64,000 nucleotides of DNA from Thelephora terrestris. Lineage: Eukaryota > Basidiomycota > Agaricomycetes > Thelephorales > Thelephoraceae. The notes beneath the pieces are model-generated. The model was not told the origin of the DNA. It saw only the letters and a program-made list of their open reading frames with translations, and did not search any database. Each line of letters starts with the position of its first letter. The first letter of the stretch is position 1. The stretch lies in NCBI GenBank assembly GCA_015956445.1, contig WIUZ02000001.1, positions 682,001 through 746,000 on the forward strand. The letters are read 5' to 3'. This document shows, in pieces, positions 12,387-23,810 of this stretch. The translations under genes and the position numbers were made by a program.

Positions 12387-13696
12387 ATGTCTGCTTCCGA
12401 TGCAACGACCCCAGCTGCGAACGTCGTTCTGCACATCTGGCCTAGGGCATTTGGTCTGGCATCGATGGAACCGACATGTCTTGCAGCAGTGCTTTATTTA
12501 CAGCTGGTTATCCCGGGCAAGTTCACCCTGGAGGAATCAACTACCCCAGACTATTCTCCCAGTGGTGCGTGGCGAAATTTGGGCTATTCACCCCGAGCTG
12601 ATAAACGAATCTAGGACAGTTGCCATATCTCACACATGATCTCGTCACAATTTCATCCCTCCCCGGAATCATGACATATGTCTCTGGGCTTCCTGATTCT
12701 TCAAAATTGGACGGTCACCCATCCGCCAAGGAGAAAGCCCAGCGCACTGCTTGGAAGTCTCACGCAGCCTCCACCCTCGGTGATCTCGTGGTGAGCTTGA
12801 ACTGGTTCTGTATCTGGGCACAACTACAACCTCCATCCAGGCATATTCATTCTATACGTCCGCCAATTATTGGGGGCTCATCCGGCCGACGCTTGCAAAG
12901 ATGATGCCGATCCCGCAACGATACTATGTGCCGAACCGTATTAGGGAGCTGCATAAACTTAGGCTGGAAGCTGTAGGGCTTTGGCCAACAGAGACTGAAG
13001 AGCCGTCTGAGCAATCAAAACTGGGAGCTTCGCTGCTAGGCAAACAACCCTCAACTAAAGATCCCAAGGAGGTGGCAAGGAACACTTTCGCTCTTGAACA
13101 GGTACACTTTGACCATCCATTCACCTCCGATATTGTGTGCTCAAAGCCGTCCCAGACGCTCGAGAAGGCAAGGGCGTTTCTAGATACATATACAAGGCTT
13201 CTCAAAGGTCGCATGTTCTTCTACTACGAAAGGTGTGCCCTGTGACCCTCTTCATTTGCCCTTCGCATAACTCATTCCGCACAGGCCATCCACACTTGAT
13301 ATAATTGTAGCAGCTCATACTCTACTTATCCTCAGTCCCTCACCCCCGGACCCCGTTCTCAAAGACCTGATAATTGAATCCTATCCCTCCATCGCAGTTC
13401 ATGCTCGTCTGGTCCTTTCACGAGCTTTCCTTGGCCCTGCCACCTCCCCACTGACCTACCACACATCTTCCACAAACACGTGGTCAGCGCTCATCCCGAC
13501 CTTTGGTTCCAACACTCCGAGGCCAGAACCCAGCGAAGTCGAGAAAGAGTTCACAAATATGAGATGGGGGTGGGTTGGACTGGTGATCGTGTCAACGATT
13601 GGGTATCTGTGGCTGAACCCTCTGGTTGTGATCGTGCAGGTGGGGGATGAGGATGAAGGGGTGAGGAGCTTGGAAGATGAGGAAGTGGGCGAGTAA
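12387..13696 (+). CDS. SAM37: SAM37/metaxin-like mitochondrial outer-membrane assembly protein
   Basis: Component of the outer-membrane sorting and assembly machinery that inserts beta-barrels. It starts MSASDATTPAANVVLHIWP, followed by LACLAAVLYLQLVIPG-like text and, across an in-phase intron, SPSGQLPYLTHD, the thioredoxin-like Tom37 N-domain. A GST-C-like helical region follows: AYSFYTSANYWGLIRPTLAKMMPIPQRYYVP, then TRLLKGRMFFYYERPSTLDIIVAAHTLL. The C-terminus has a hydrophobic anchor (WGWVGLVIVSTIGYLWLNPLVVIV) and an acidic end, SLEDEEVGE. About five exons, all phases consistent. Sharing a very short promoter with uL3m suggests co-expression of two mitochondrial biogenesis genes. Confidence 0.87.
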
Positions 13697-13989
13697 TAGG
13701 CACTGGTGGACGTGGAACCTGAATATAGTGGTGTTGCAGAAGCATCTGCGGCTTAATTATGAGGCTTTCGCGAAGTTGACTTCTTCAAGTCAAACCTCCA
13801 CGTTCGAAGGAAAAACGTCCACGCGCTGTTTCAATCTTGAGTTGGTCGGATGCAGACTTCCCCGCATCCAACGCAAATGCAATGCGGGTCCAGAGCGCGG
13901 GAACTCAGTGTCGATGACCGGCGTCTGCACCTGCCATGTGGACTCCGAGAATCGCGCGGCAGATAGAGAGGCGTGCAGGAGCTACGACC
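13697..13989. other. Intergenic, no gene seen
   Basis: Downstream of SAM37. It contains a short hairpin (CCCGCAT...ATGCGGG around 13860-13890) but no coding or RNA gene I can support. Confidence 0.4.
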
Positions 13990-14574
13990 CTATCCTGCCA
14001 TTGCAATGAAAAAACAGACGCTAGCGCTGCAGTGTCATAGCAATTCGGATTGTGTGAGCCAATGCTATCGATGCATTGTAATCCCCATCCAGAAGTATTC
14101 ATACGCCAATAGCTCGTGGGAATTGTGTGTAAATTCCTCTTCAAGAAGTAGCAAATAACTGACGGTGCAAAAGGCGCACGACTCCGCAAGGATGGTGGCC
14201 AGAGTCGCGTACAATCTGTCGAGTCCGGCCATGGTGATCCTAGAAGTCCCTGCTACGCAGAAAGAGTCGTACGACGATCATGAGCGTAAGGGGCACGCTG
14301 AACGTATGGGATATTGACTGGGATGACATGCCGAAGTGGAAGCTAATGATGTCGTCCCCCCGTTGTGCTGGATAGCCGGAGGTTCTAGTACATGAACCCG
14401 GTCGATACTTAACAAGGCGTAACACTGTAGGCTTGCGGAGGACTCAAGCACTCACTGATAGTGGCGAGGTTCATCAGGCATAGGAGGGCAAAGTCCCAGT
14501 GATTCATGGCACAAATGATGCAGCAACGGGTAGAGCTTAAGTTTGACTTTCCTATCCAGGAGTTCGGCCATAAC
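13990..14574 (-). pseudogene. Possible seven-TM membrane protein relic
   Basis: Minus-strand pieces in more than one frame resemble the C-terminal half of the seven-TM proteins common in Agaricomycetes: MNHWDFALLCLMNLATI, then ISHTFSVPLTLMIVVRLFLRSR, then AGLDRLYATLATILAESCAF, then VSYLLL. The hydrophobic pattern and the FxxxLTLMIVVRL and LATILAESCA motifs drive the call. The pieces are not joined cleanly by introns and an N-terminal half is missing, so this is probably a decayed or partial copy. Family assignment is from memory and weak. Confidence 0.3.
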
Positions 14575-14907
14575 CGAGTGAGGGAGGCATGAGTTCCCGC
14601 GCTCCTAGTCCCGCGTTTCATGTTTCATTTGCGGTGGATGTGGGGTCGACTGTAGAGGTCTGCATCCAACAAACTCAACCGGTCGGTAGAAATCAGATGC
14701 TCGAGTTCAGAGATGCGAGCGTGGGCACCACGAAACATTTCGAGATTTCCGGCCAACAAAGTTTCCCGATCGGAAGACAGTGTATCTTACACGTGACGTC
14801 ATCTCGGGAGGGTGGCTTGCCGAGCTCACGTTCACGTACATCTTGATCTTGCGTACATCTCTGTCGGACAAAACTTCCCTCGCCCCCCCATTTCAGTCAG
14901 AACCGTA

Positions 14908-16169
14908 ATGGCGCAATTGCGACTTAGACATCCGAAAGGTGTCTCTACGATCCAGATCGACCTTGATTCCGCCACAGTCCAGGACCTCTTACAAGAGATT
15001 TACAAAATAACAGAAATACTGCCCTCACGACAGGATGGTACGTCAGCTACCTTCCGCTCGTCATAGCCCATCCTGATGCATCCTCCAGTAAAGGCCGGAT
15101 ACCCCCCTAAGGGCTTGACGTTGATACCAGAGCTACCCATCTCAAGTCTCGGATTGTCCAAGGGTGAACAACTGATTGTCAACCAGAACAGTGGAGGGCA
15201 AAGCACAAGATCTACCCCGGCCAGATCTGCCGCTGCAGTTTCCACCACTGGCGAGGTTCCACAACCTAATTCTCAACCATCAGGGCCGGTTCAGCCGACA
15301 AAGAACGAACCCGACTCCATCGAGGTTGAAGGGGGTTATTTGGTACACAGGGTGAGATTTCGAGTTGCCGTACATCCTTGCCATGTCGGGTCCCTGAAGT
15401 GTCTGGATAGATCGTACCGGATGATAATTCCTGTTTATTTTCTTCCGTTGCCATCGTGTTCGAGCAAAATATCGGAAAGGCTCAAGAAATTCGGAAAAGT
15501 CCGTGGATTCTTTGTCAGATAAGCTGTTTTTAACAATTCGCAGTCGTGGCAGACGAAATTCGGAAGGACATGGTGACATGGTCCGAGGCAATTCTTGGGT
15601 AGGTGCCTAGCCGATTCTCATAAACCACTTGGGGTGACGGCGATGTCATAGTCGACCGAGGGACGATTACATCTCGACAATACTGAAGTCTTCAACCTGG
15701 GGCGGAGCCATCGAACTTGCTATTCTGGCGAAATATTACAATACCGAAATATCCTCGGTCGACGTCGAGACTGGTCGGATAGATCACTTTGCGCCTTCCC
15801 CAGAGGCCGACTCCGGGAACAGGTCCATTTTGATCTATTCGGGAATTCACTACGACGCGGCGACTTTGGCGCCGATCAAGGATGCCCCCGCAGACTTCCA
15901 CCAGACGATTATGCCAGTCAGAGGGTCGACACCGGAGGTCGATCCTATTTTGAAGGCAGCCAAAGGCCTGGCGGATAAGCTCAGGGAAAAGAAGGCGTTC
16001 ACAAACACATCAACCTTCACTTTGAAGTGCGAGGTACGCACGCACCCTCTTGCATTCGTTCATCAAAGCCTGAATCTTGTCATAGAACTGCGGAAAAGGC
16101 TTGACGGGGGAGAAGGAAGCTCGCGCGCATGCCACAGAGACAGGCCATGTGAAATTTGGGGAATATTGA
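14908..16169 (+). CDS. OTU1: Ubiquitin thioesterase OTU1 (YOD1 family)
   Basis: Deubiquitinase of the p97/Cdc48 pathway (ER-associated degradation). The N-terminus MAQLRLRHPKGVSTIQID begins a UBX-like Cdc48-binding domain that includes GYPPKGL. A Ser/Pro/Thr linker follows. The OTU domain opens with VPDDNSCLFSSVAIVF, containing catalytic Asp and Cys, and continues RPRDDYISTILKSSTWGGAIELAILAKYY. It closes with YSGIHYDA, containing the catalytic His. The last exon adds a C2H2 zinc finger: Cys in LKCE, spliced to NCGKG, then His in RAHATETGH, ending VKFGEY. All active-site and zinc residues are present. Five exons; one donor (GTCCGT near 15499) is weak. It converges on the AP endonuclease with 74 bp between stops. 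Confidence 0.93.
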
Positions 16170-16243
16170 TTACCACTCCAGAACGTAACGATCTTTTCGT
16201 TCACCAGGCTGCAGGAATAAGCCGGGGGTGACAACAGCCGTGT

Positions 16244-17613
16244 CTAGACAGCACTTGGATCTGTAGTTTCTATGGTCTCTGTAGCACTCACGATATCTGT
16301 GTCCTTCGCATAAACTGTATCTCCGAAGGTGTCATCGATCTCCATGACAATTGGGCAGTGGTCAGAGGCTCCATAAATCTCGCTCCGTATCTCGCACATC
16401 TTGACTTTCTCTAGCAGCCTCTCACTTATAACGACTAGAAAGAGGTGAGCAAGTTGAGTCGAATGCAGAGCAGGCCATCCTACGCACAGTGGTCTAATCT
16501 CCACCCGATCCCTTTCCCACGGCAGCCGAATCGGTAAGAGAAATATGTATAGTGGCGCAGTTCAGGATTTCTGTGCCTCCAAACGTCAACAAACTTGTTG
16601 ACTTCCTCGGCATTCCCATCTTCTGAGGCGGCGGGTGGCTCAAGGAGATTGCGATACCAGGAAGTCTCGGCTTCGGTGTAGCCGGCAGCCTTGTTCCAGT
16701 TTTTCTTTGCGTTCGTGAGGTCTGGAGACGGAAATGAGCCACGGCACAAACTATCTTATTGAAGCATGAACCTTTTTCACTTGGCGCCACGTTGAGGTCG
16801 CCCGTCCAAACTACCGGCTTCTTCTTGTCAAGCTCCCGTAGGTGAACTTCCAAGTGTTCGTTCCATCTTTTCTTTTCGTCAAGGGTCTGAGAGCGCTGTC
16901 AGTGTGCAAGCCTCGCCCTGAATCGCGGAGCGCACCTTCAGGCCGTCTCCAGCATTGACGACGTATGTGCCGACAAGATAGAAGTTAGAATACTCGAGTG
17001 TGATGATACGGCCCTTCCAAATGGTAGCATTCGGATGGCCAGGCAGAGTCTTGTCAACGCTTAAGGGTTTATGTTTTGAGAATATTGCGGTTCCAGCTAT
17101 GCCCTGTGAGTATGTAGACGCGAGCGTAAAACGTTAACCATACAGTATCCTTTCTTCTCCGCAATTGACCAATATCGAAACGGGTATTTTTTCGCGATGG
17201 TTGGATCCATAGGCTCGTCGTTGACCTACACAGTGGATGAGCAATGATAGTGAGTGACGTGAGTTTACGGACCTTAGTCTCAGTAAGCACCAGAATGTCT
17301 GCGTCCTCCGCTTCTACATACCGGGAGAACCCCTGAAACGGCCAACAATCAACAAATCCACAGATATTCGAGTCGTATGCCTGAGACCAACCTTCTTGTG
17401 CGATGCAGCCCAACTGCAAATATTCCAGGCAGAGATGCGTCTTGTGCCGAGTGTGCGTTCTGGGAACGAAATCTCATCCGGCAGTTTCGTGTTCGTGGGT
17501 TGACCAGGCAGGTCAGTTTCTGAAGCAACGGACACCTTTGAACCCGTCTTCTTGACGCGTTTCGGAGGAGGCAGACCCTCCTCGGTCGCTTTACGCTTTA
17601 CTTTTGGAGCCAT
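16244..17613 (-). CDS. Exonuclease III-type AP endonuclease (APEX1-like)
   Basis: Base-excision-repair nuclease cutting 5' of abasic sites. It starts MAPKVKRKATEEGLPPPKRVKK, a basic nuclear-localisation-like N-terminus. Core motifs in order: ISAWNICSWAA (RISSWNVDG equivalent), DADILVLTETK (metal-binding Glu), GYSGTAIFSKHKP, KPVVWTGDLNVAPSE (catalytic Asp and Asn), GWRLDHFVVS-type text, and IYGASDHCPIVMEI (Asp-His pair). About eight exons. No C-terminal GRF zinc finger is present, so it resembles APEX1/ExoIII rather than full-length Apn2. The C-terminus ends in an acidic/Thr-rich stretch, TETIETTDPSAV. All catalytic residues are present. Confidence 0.93.
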
Positions 17614-18033
17614 GCCAGCGAGGTATCTGAGGGAAGAGGAGGGGAGTGAGACGCGCCCAGTAATTAACGCGGAACGGAGACACGGCGATCGTGTGAGAAA
17701 CAGCATGTGACGTTGGTCACACAAAGTATGTCACACAGCCACGTGATGTGGAAGATCGCGGGAGTTGAACTTGAAGTCAGGTCGATCGGCGAGTCCCCAC
17801 ACCATTCCATTCGCTCGTACCTTCTCCTTATCTTTCTCTCCTTCCAGGACTCAGTCCTCGGAGGTCAGCCACCTCGGTGACTTTGTGTCCCTCCTGCTGA
17901 ATCTACGCGCATCTACCACACTGCGGTCCGGATAACAGCAACAAAAACAGACGTTCGCCACGACATAACACCTCCGCTCGTTTAATCGGCTCCGACCCTC
18001 AAGACGAACTCCGCTCTCTACTATCGAAGAAAG
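17614..18033. promoter_or_regulatory. Divergent upstream region
   Basis: This 420-bp gap separates the AP endonuclease start (-) from the DUF7918 start (+). The right half (about 17810-17960) is pyrimidine-rich, as is common near fungal transcription starts. No defined box was recognised. Confidence 0.4.
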
Positions 18034-19282
18034 ATGTTAAATTACGGAAAATTTTACGGTAATCTCCTTTTCAAATGTCAGTTGTCTCGGTTGCTAACAT
18101 CGTGAAAGCCTGGATCGAGTGCGACGCCAAATTGTTACCTGAGTACGATGTGTCGGTCTCCGGAAACAAGGTCACCTGCTGGGTTCCCAGCCAGCCAGGC
18201 AGAGACTTTACAATTAACTGGTGCGACTCCGGCTCCGGCATCGATTCACAATCCTTCATCGGACTGGACGGGATTGTCCTTCCCGGCAAGTACATCTATG
18301 GACACGGTCAAGCCAAGAGGTCTGGAGTCAGGACAGGTGACCAGACCGAAAAGCCATTCGCCTTCAAACAGATTGACCGTAGTCCGTACTTCTTCATCCT
18401 CGGTTTGGTTCGCCGTCACTAGCGCTTACTCTCACGCCTCGTAGATATCGATGATATACCTCTCGTCGGAAAGGAGAGCAGTATAGGCTCCATCATACTC
18501 AAGATCAAACTAGTTCGAAGAATCGCTGGTAGAGTCGCAAACTCCCCACTACTTGTCCCACGGCAAGTGCGCGGTAGGCGCCGGGTAGGGGACGATTGCA
18601 TTGGGTCCGTAGTTGAGTCAACTCCCCCATTTGGCACACAATCTGACCGCTCGCACAGCTATGGAGCAGAGCGTCAGGTTGCTCCACAACACAAAGCGAC
18701 TTGGCGGATACTTCCATGGGATATCACCAATCCTCACTCCCACGTCACTTTTGTATTCCGTTACCGGTCTGTTGGTGCGTAACCGATCCCTTAGCCCCCT
18801 CTGCCCGTTGAAGCCTCATGGGTTTTCAATGAACGATCAGAGTGGCTCACATCGGAAGGCATTATTCCTACTCCCGACGCACCGGTAATCCCGACCCCCG
18901 CCCAAACACCGGCGATACCTCCAACACCGGAGCTCTCGAACTCCAGCACTCCAGCGAATACAACCTACACTGTTCCTACCCCGAGCGATCGCGGCAAGAA
19001 ACGTGCAAGATGCGAAGCTGTGAGTCACTATGTTCCTCTGGTTTCGATGCGAATGTTGACGTTGGTGGCCATCAGGGCGCCTCGAATTCGAACGAAAACA
19101 GTGAACCGGATACCCCAATCCCGGGTACCTCTGTCCAAATGCCTTATCCAGGTCAATCGTTCATGTGGTTTAACGATAGTCCGTTCGCTTTCAACCACGA
19201 AAAGGCCCAGGAACTGCAGGAGCAAGCCCAGGGGCAACCTGCTGAACCACCAACGACCAACAAGAGGAAACGTAGAAGGTAA
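18034..19282 (+). CDS. DUF7918 family protein (copy 1)
   Basis: Function unknown; the family is widespread in Agaricomycetes. Exon 1 is only 25 nt (18034-18058, MLNYGKFY) and joins in phase to VSVANIVKAWIECDAKLLPEYDV. The DUF7918 beta-sandwich-like core follows: VSGNKVTCWVPSQPGRDFTINW, LDGIVLPGKYIYG, RSGVRTGDQTEKPFAFKQI. Then IPLVGKESSIGSIILKIKL, a Pro/Thr-rich linker, and a basic end NKRKRRR that may be a nuclear localisation signal. About five exons; exact junctions between 18380 and 18850 are uncertain. A second member lies at 49464-50641. Confidence 0.8.
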
Positions 19283-20882
19283 CAACCCTCGGCCGATTTC
19301 TTGGACCTCTCCTGCCGGACTCTATCGTGTCGGCCTGCTTGCCAGCTATCACCCTTGCTTCCATTCTCGTACTGTTTTCCTATCGACTCCAATTGCATCG
19401 CCCATGACCCACCACGCGCAACCCCGTCCACATCTTAATCACAACCTGCAATTCAGGACTCTAGCTTTCTTTACATGTTTTCTCCCCAGGAGGGCATAAT
19501 ACCATACTTCACCATGTTTTCTATCTTGCACCACTGGCTACCGCCGCTTTTCTGCACATATCGTCTTTAACGATGTCTCGTCCACCGTGTTGTCCTTATT
19601 TTAACCTATCTTCCTCTCATACGTCACCTCAATCTGTTGCTTCGCGCGTGCATGTGGTAGTCAGGATCTCCTCGTGTATATGTTTTCGATATGCAATATT
19701 GAAATGCTTATTTGCTGCAGTGCCCGCTCCTTGGTGGAGACCAGTCAAGGATGCCTGACTCGTCCTCGGGCTGCCCCCCAAAAACTAGCACACATTCCGA
19801 GGACATGCACCACTTCGTATGGGACATTTCGGAAGCCATACTGAGCGGTGCCGAAGAGGTGGGGGGGTGTTGAAGGCAGAGAGAAGTGCACAAAGTCAAC
19901 GGAGAGCAACGACGGTGATCGATGATCGCCATCTGGAGCCTAAAGTTTAAAGTCTAAACCTTTTCCAACACCCGCCCCGTAGCCCGCATATATGGAATAC
20001 AGATAAACCGAAGTATGTGCGCTTTCTTGTCAAGTTCATTAAAAGGTGGGGGAGCGAGTCTCAACCACGGGAAGCCCCAACGCTTCGGTTTCCGCTCTTC
20101 AAGCGGAATTGCTTCATTGCAGTGGGGTCCAAGACCCGTGTCTCCCTTGAGTCGGACCCAACGTCCTTGATCCTCAACCTTGCTTCCCCATATTGCGCAG
20201 AGGGGGTATGAGGTACATCAAGGGCCTGGAACCGCCGGAAATTGATCGTGGGTCAAGTTATCATTTCCACAAGCCCCGTTTGTCGAGGTAAAGGCTGAAG
20301 CGATGAAATTTCCATACTGCGAAAAAGCTGCATTCCTCATGCAAATTATGGGTGTTGAAATGTGGGCGGATGCTGGTGGGGGGGATGGGGCCCGTAGCAT
20401 ATTTTTCGGGGAAGAGGGGTCTGGATGTGTAGTGAGATTCGTTGTAAAGTGGAAGCTGTGGGGAGAAACCCGCGTGGCTCTCCGGCTATTGCCCGTGGAT
20501 AGCTTGAGAGAACCGTGCGTTTCTGGTGGTGAAATTACTTCTTACCAGCGATGGTAATTTCGCATCCGTCAATTGGTATGAGTTATATGCGAAAATCCCG
20601 TGGATCCAACAGACCACGAGCATCTCTACATTCCCCTTCAGCACGCCACTCAGAAAGTGGTTCAAGTACGTCAAACCTCATTTGGCTTCAGGGTACGGCT
20701 TCCATACAGAGTCTCCACCCTTTTGGGCTTGCTTTCAATGGTTGAATGCTCCCAATGGTCGGATACATAGTTAGCCACTTGCCGCAAGCCTGAGCAAAGG
20801 TGCAACCTCAACCGAACAAATTCACTGCGATTTGAGAAATCAATTTGACTCCTGATGCCTGGCCTGTGGAATAGAGAGCGAG
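19283..20882. other. 1.6-kb gap without a recognisable gene
   Basis: No motif-bearing reading frame on either strand. The left 250 bp are pyrimidine-rich and probably the 3' UTR of the DUF7918 gene. It marks the transition from conserved genes to the rearranged accessory block. Confidence 0.5.
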
Positions 20883-21565
20883 AGGTACCTCCTCGGATCG
20901 TACTCTGATGCGTTCTCGTGGATCTCTTCGTCCAAATGCACCGACCTCGTCATACAAACGATCTCGTCGTCTGTGTCGAAGCGGTAACCGCCAAACTCTA
21001 CCGGTTCCGTCACACGACGGATGGACATGACGGAGGCAGCGTATCGGAGCGTCTCCTGGATAGTTGACGTCAGAAGGGGGAGGATGGTCGTTGAGGCGAA
21101 CTCGTGGAGATGGTCCTCGATGTTTTGGCGGGGGTTTTGTTGTTTCCACGATGCGACGGCCTGGTCGATCTCCTCAGTCAGGGGTCAGTGGAGGCCGCCC
21201 TCTCGTTGGAGGTTCAGGACGATCAGCCGGTACCCAGTGTTGGGTGCGTTTGCCATCAGAGCGAAGAGGAATGAAATGAAGCACGCCCCGATGGTCTGAG
21301 AACCCTAGAATGGTGTTCAGTCGATGCCCGGAATTCCTTGCAGGTGTAGAACGGGAACGTACATAACCGTGGCTTCGTATGACCCGCTCGGTTTCCAACA
21401 CAAACTCCGAGGCGTCTTCGTGAGGGCCATCGAAATTCTCGAACAACCGATCTTAAATAGCCAACCCGTCGGCGTGCTTTCTCAAGAGAACCCGAGGGAC
21501 GCCAGCGAGCAACAGATGAAACGTCCTATCGAAGTCGTGGAACGGTTCGTAGGACTCCACGAAGG
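20883..21565 (-). pseudogene. Cytochrome P450 fragment (copy 1)
   Basis: A near-identical partial copy of the P450 at 28456-30310. Homology runs from 20883 (matching 28769) to about 21565 (matching about 29450), including the intron, so the copy was made at DNA level. It covers YEPFHDFDRTFHLLLAGVPRVLLRK through ETLRYAASVMSIRRVTEPVEFGGYRF to EYDPRRYL. The 5' half and the heme-binding loop are missing. A 3-nt insertion near 21185 relative to the intact copy creates an in-frame TGA. Sequence outside both ends is unrelated to the intact gene. Confidence 0.85.
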
Positions 21566-22609
21566 CTAGCCGAGTCAAGGTACTTCCACCTCACTTCTCC
21601 GATCAGAATTTTTTAATTTCCTAGTCGTATACCACCGGGTCTCAACAATCTCCATCAGATACTTACGATCGATATATACGTTTGGAAGAACACGTCCGTA
21701 ATACAAGACAAGGTCCTTGCTCAGTGAATCGGTTTGGTCCCACTGAACGTGGATTCTTCGTACTTCGAGTTTTAATCTGCCTCGCAAGACCAAGCAACAG
21801 ACCGTAACACGCTTGTGTTCAGATTGGACGTCACATATACGCGGAAACCTAAAGCTGCATCGGCTCGCGAAACGAAGAAAGCTGAACCTGAGCCAGAGGA
21901 TATCTGATACCACTCGCTTGTCATGTCGGGAGGCTTGACTTGGGAGCCACAGGGCGAACAAAGTGAAGTGTTTGCATCCAACCCACCCCGTCCGACGAAC
22001 GAAGACATTGTATGCTAAGTTATGGTTGGAACTCCATGCGATAAAGGGTGTCGGTAAATAACCCGCACAGTGAAGTCCAGTTGGTCAGTATCTGCCGGTG
22101 TTTCCTGCGACATGTTATTAAATATAACACCAGCTACCGCTACATACCACCTCCTGCCCTTGGCATTACTCAACCCCGAAAAGCTCGTACCCCCATAACA
22201 CGCGGATAAATTTCGGAAGCGTTTCTCTCCAGGCGTCACCGACGTTGATCCCGTCACGAAAGCGCTGTTCGTCAACGAGGGGAATCTGCGGAACGAGATC
22301 ATGAGGGGGGAGATTCTCCGACACAAGGAATTCAAACTCGAAGGTTGCGTCGGGCTCAGGCGTGTACGAGAGCGCTTGCCATCAGACTCAATAATATTTC
22401 CATTGTTATTGTCGCATGGTACTCCTCGGTAGCTTCACAACCTAGAGGTTCGCGTCTCTATCATAAGTACGTGAAAAGATGGACGAGTTGGGAGGAATTT
22501 GTAGCCAAATCATTAAAGTCCTTTAGACGTAGGAATTGGGGAACGGGGCGACCGGGAAGGCGGTTCGGTCACGACAACTGGGAATCCCGCTCGGGATGAG
22601 CCCGCGTAC
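21566..22609. other. Degenerate accessory DNA, no assignable gene
   Basis: Several minus-strand frames look protein-like in patches, for example PQIPLVDEQRFRDGINVGDAW near 22240-22300 and SSGSGSAFFVSRADAALGFRVYVTS near 21810-21900. They do not join through splice sites and I do not recognise the family. Probably decayed coding DNA. Confidence 0.35.
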
Positions 22610-22860
22610 GCTAGCCATTGCAGACGTCGGTGACTGTCAGCACCAGGGTGTGCCGGATCAATGATGAGGAAGAATATTTCGTGCAAGATTTCTACGGGGA
22701 TATCTCCGAAGTGGCGGGATGTGCGGGAAACTATAGAGGCCGCGAAATCGACGACTTCAAGTTCTTGTTTGACGGCAAGTAGGGTTTCCTTGCGCACCGT
22801 ATCGCCCGGTTTGACGATTTGCGCGTTCAGGCTTCTTCATCCGTAAGTTAACGGTCGTGC
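22610..22860 (-). pseudogene. F-box protein N-terminal fragment
   Basis: A minus-strand segment reads DTVRKETLLAVKQELEVVDFAASIVSRTSRHFGDIPVEILHEIFFLIIDPAHPG. The coiled N-terminus followed by DIPVEILHEIFFLI matches the layout of Agaricomycete F-box proteins (helical lead-in, then LPxEIL-x-EIF). No C-terminal leucine-rich part follows in a consistent frame, so it is taken as a scrap. It lies inside the rearranged block. Confidence 0.45.
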
Positions 22861-23747
22861 GCATCTTGCTAGTACTTAGCCCTGCCGCTGGTGTGGCGCG
22901 AAGTCGATCACTCTCCCCGCAGAGTCCTCGAGCCTAGCGGCCTTGAACTTTGAAGCCTCGAACCTCCCGTGTACCGCAGCGCGCGAGGCGAACAGCTGAG
23001 AAGCCGGACCGCCTTTCGTTATGGACTACAACTTCACAGTCAATTCACTCAGCAAGGGTGCGTAAAGGACTTATACCTCATCGAACCAAGTCAAGGCCTC
23101 CGCGTACTTTCCCAAGCGAAAATTAGATATACCGCGTTCGAAGGATGGTTTCCACTCGGCCATGGTCGTGATTTTCGCCATTGCAGCAGAAGAGGTGGGC
23201 CGGGCTGTCCGGTGGGCCGGTATGACTCAGCCTCGACACAAGGTCGTTCGATACCCGCTCCCTTTTTACCACGTCACGCGTCATGAGTTGGGGTGCAGCG
23301 CGCGATAACGAAGTGAACGTGAGTAACGGTAAACCACCATGAAATCCATTGGGAGCTCACGGTATCGATTATAGCTATCCGTTCCTTGGATCGTCCGGTG
23401 TGGATCCCGTATTGACTCGACCAAGAGGATAATTGCCGACATCGATGATCGGGTCGAAGAGTTGAATAGATGCGCGTTTGACTCTATTCCTCTATCCTCA
23501 GGCTGGAAGGTCTCGTCGGCCGGAGCGGTCCGTCTTCCACCGGATACTCGCTCTGTTCATACCCAATCGTGAACTATACGCCGGGTTACGCGGCCACAAA
23601 TGCCGGTACAGTGTCATATGTTGCCGGCCCTGGTTGGATGTCGAGTAGTGGCGTCTGAACCGGATCGTCGACGCCCACATCTTCCAAGTTACGTATGATA
23701 AGCGCTTGCACGAGGCGTGCACCGCCCGTCCACAGCGTGTTAGGGCT
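22861..23747. other. Accessory spacer left of NLR copy A
   Basis: No gene can be supported. Homology between the two NLR copies begins only at about 23748 (GGGCTAGGGTTCTTCC, also at about 30887), so this spacer is not part of the duplicated NLR unit. Confidence 0.45.
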
Positions 23748-23810
23748 AGGGTTCTTCCTCGCAGCCTCCTCGTTCCGTACCACTTTTTCGCGCCCACTTC
23801 CAGCTTCGAC

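Noticed and set aside
13860-13892. Hairpin CCCGCAT...ATGCGGG as a terminator or ncRNA
   Set aside because: Seven-bp stem with a long loop in a eukaryotic genome; no supporting context.
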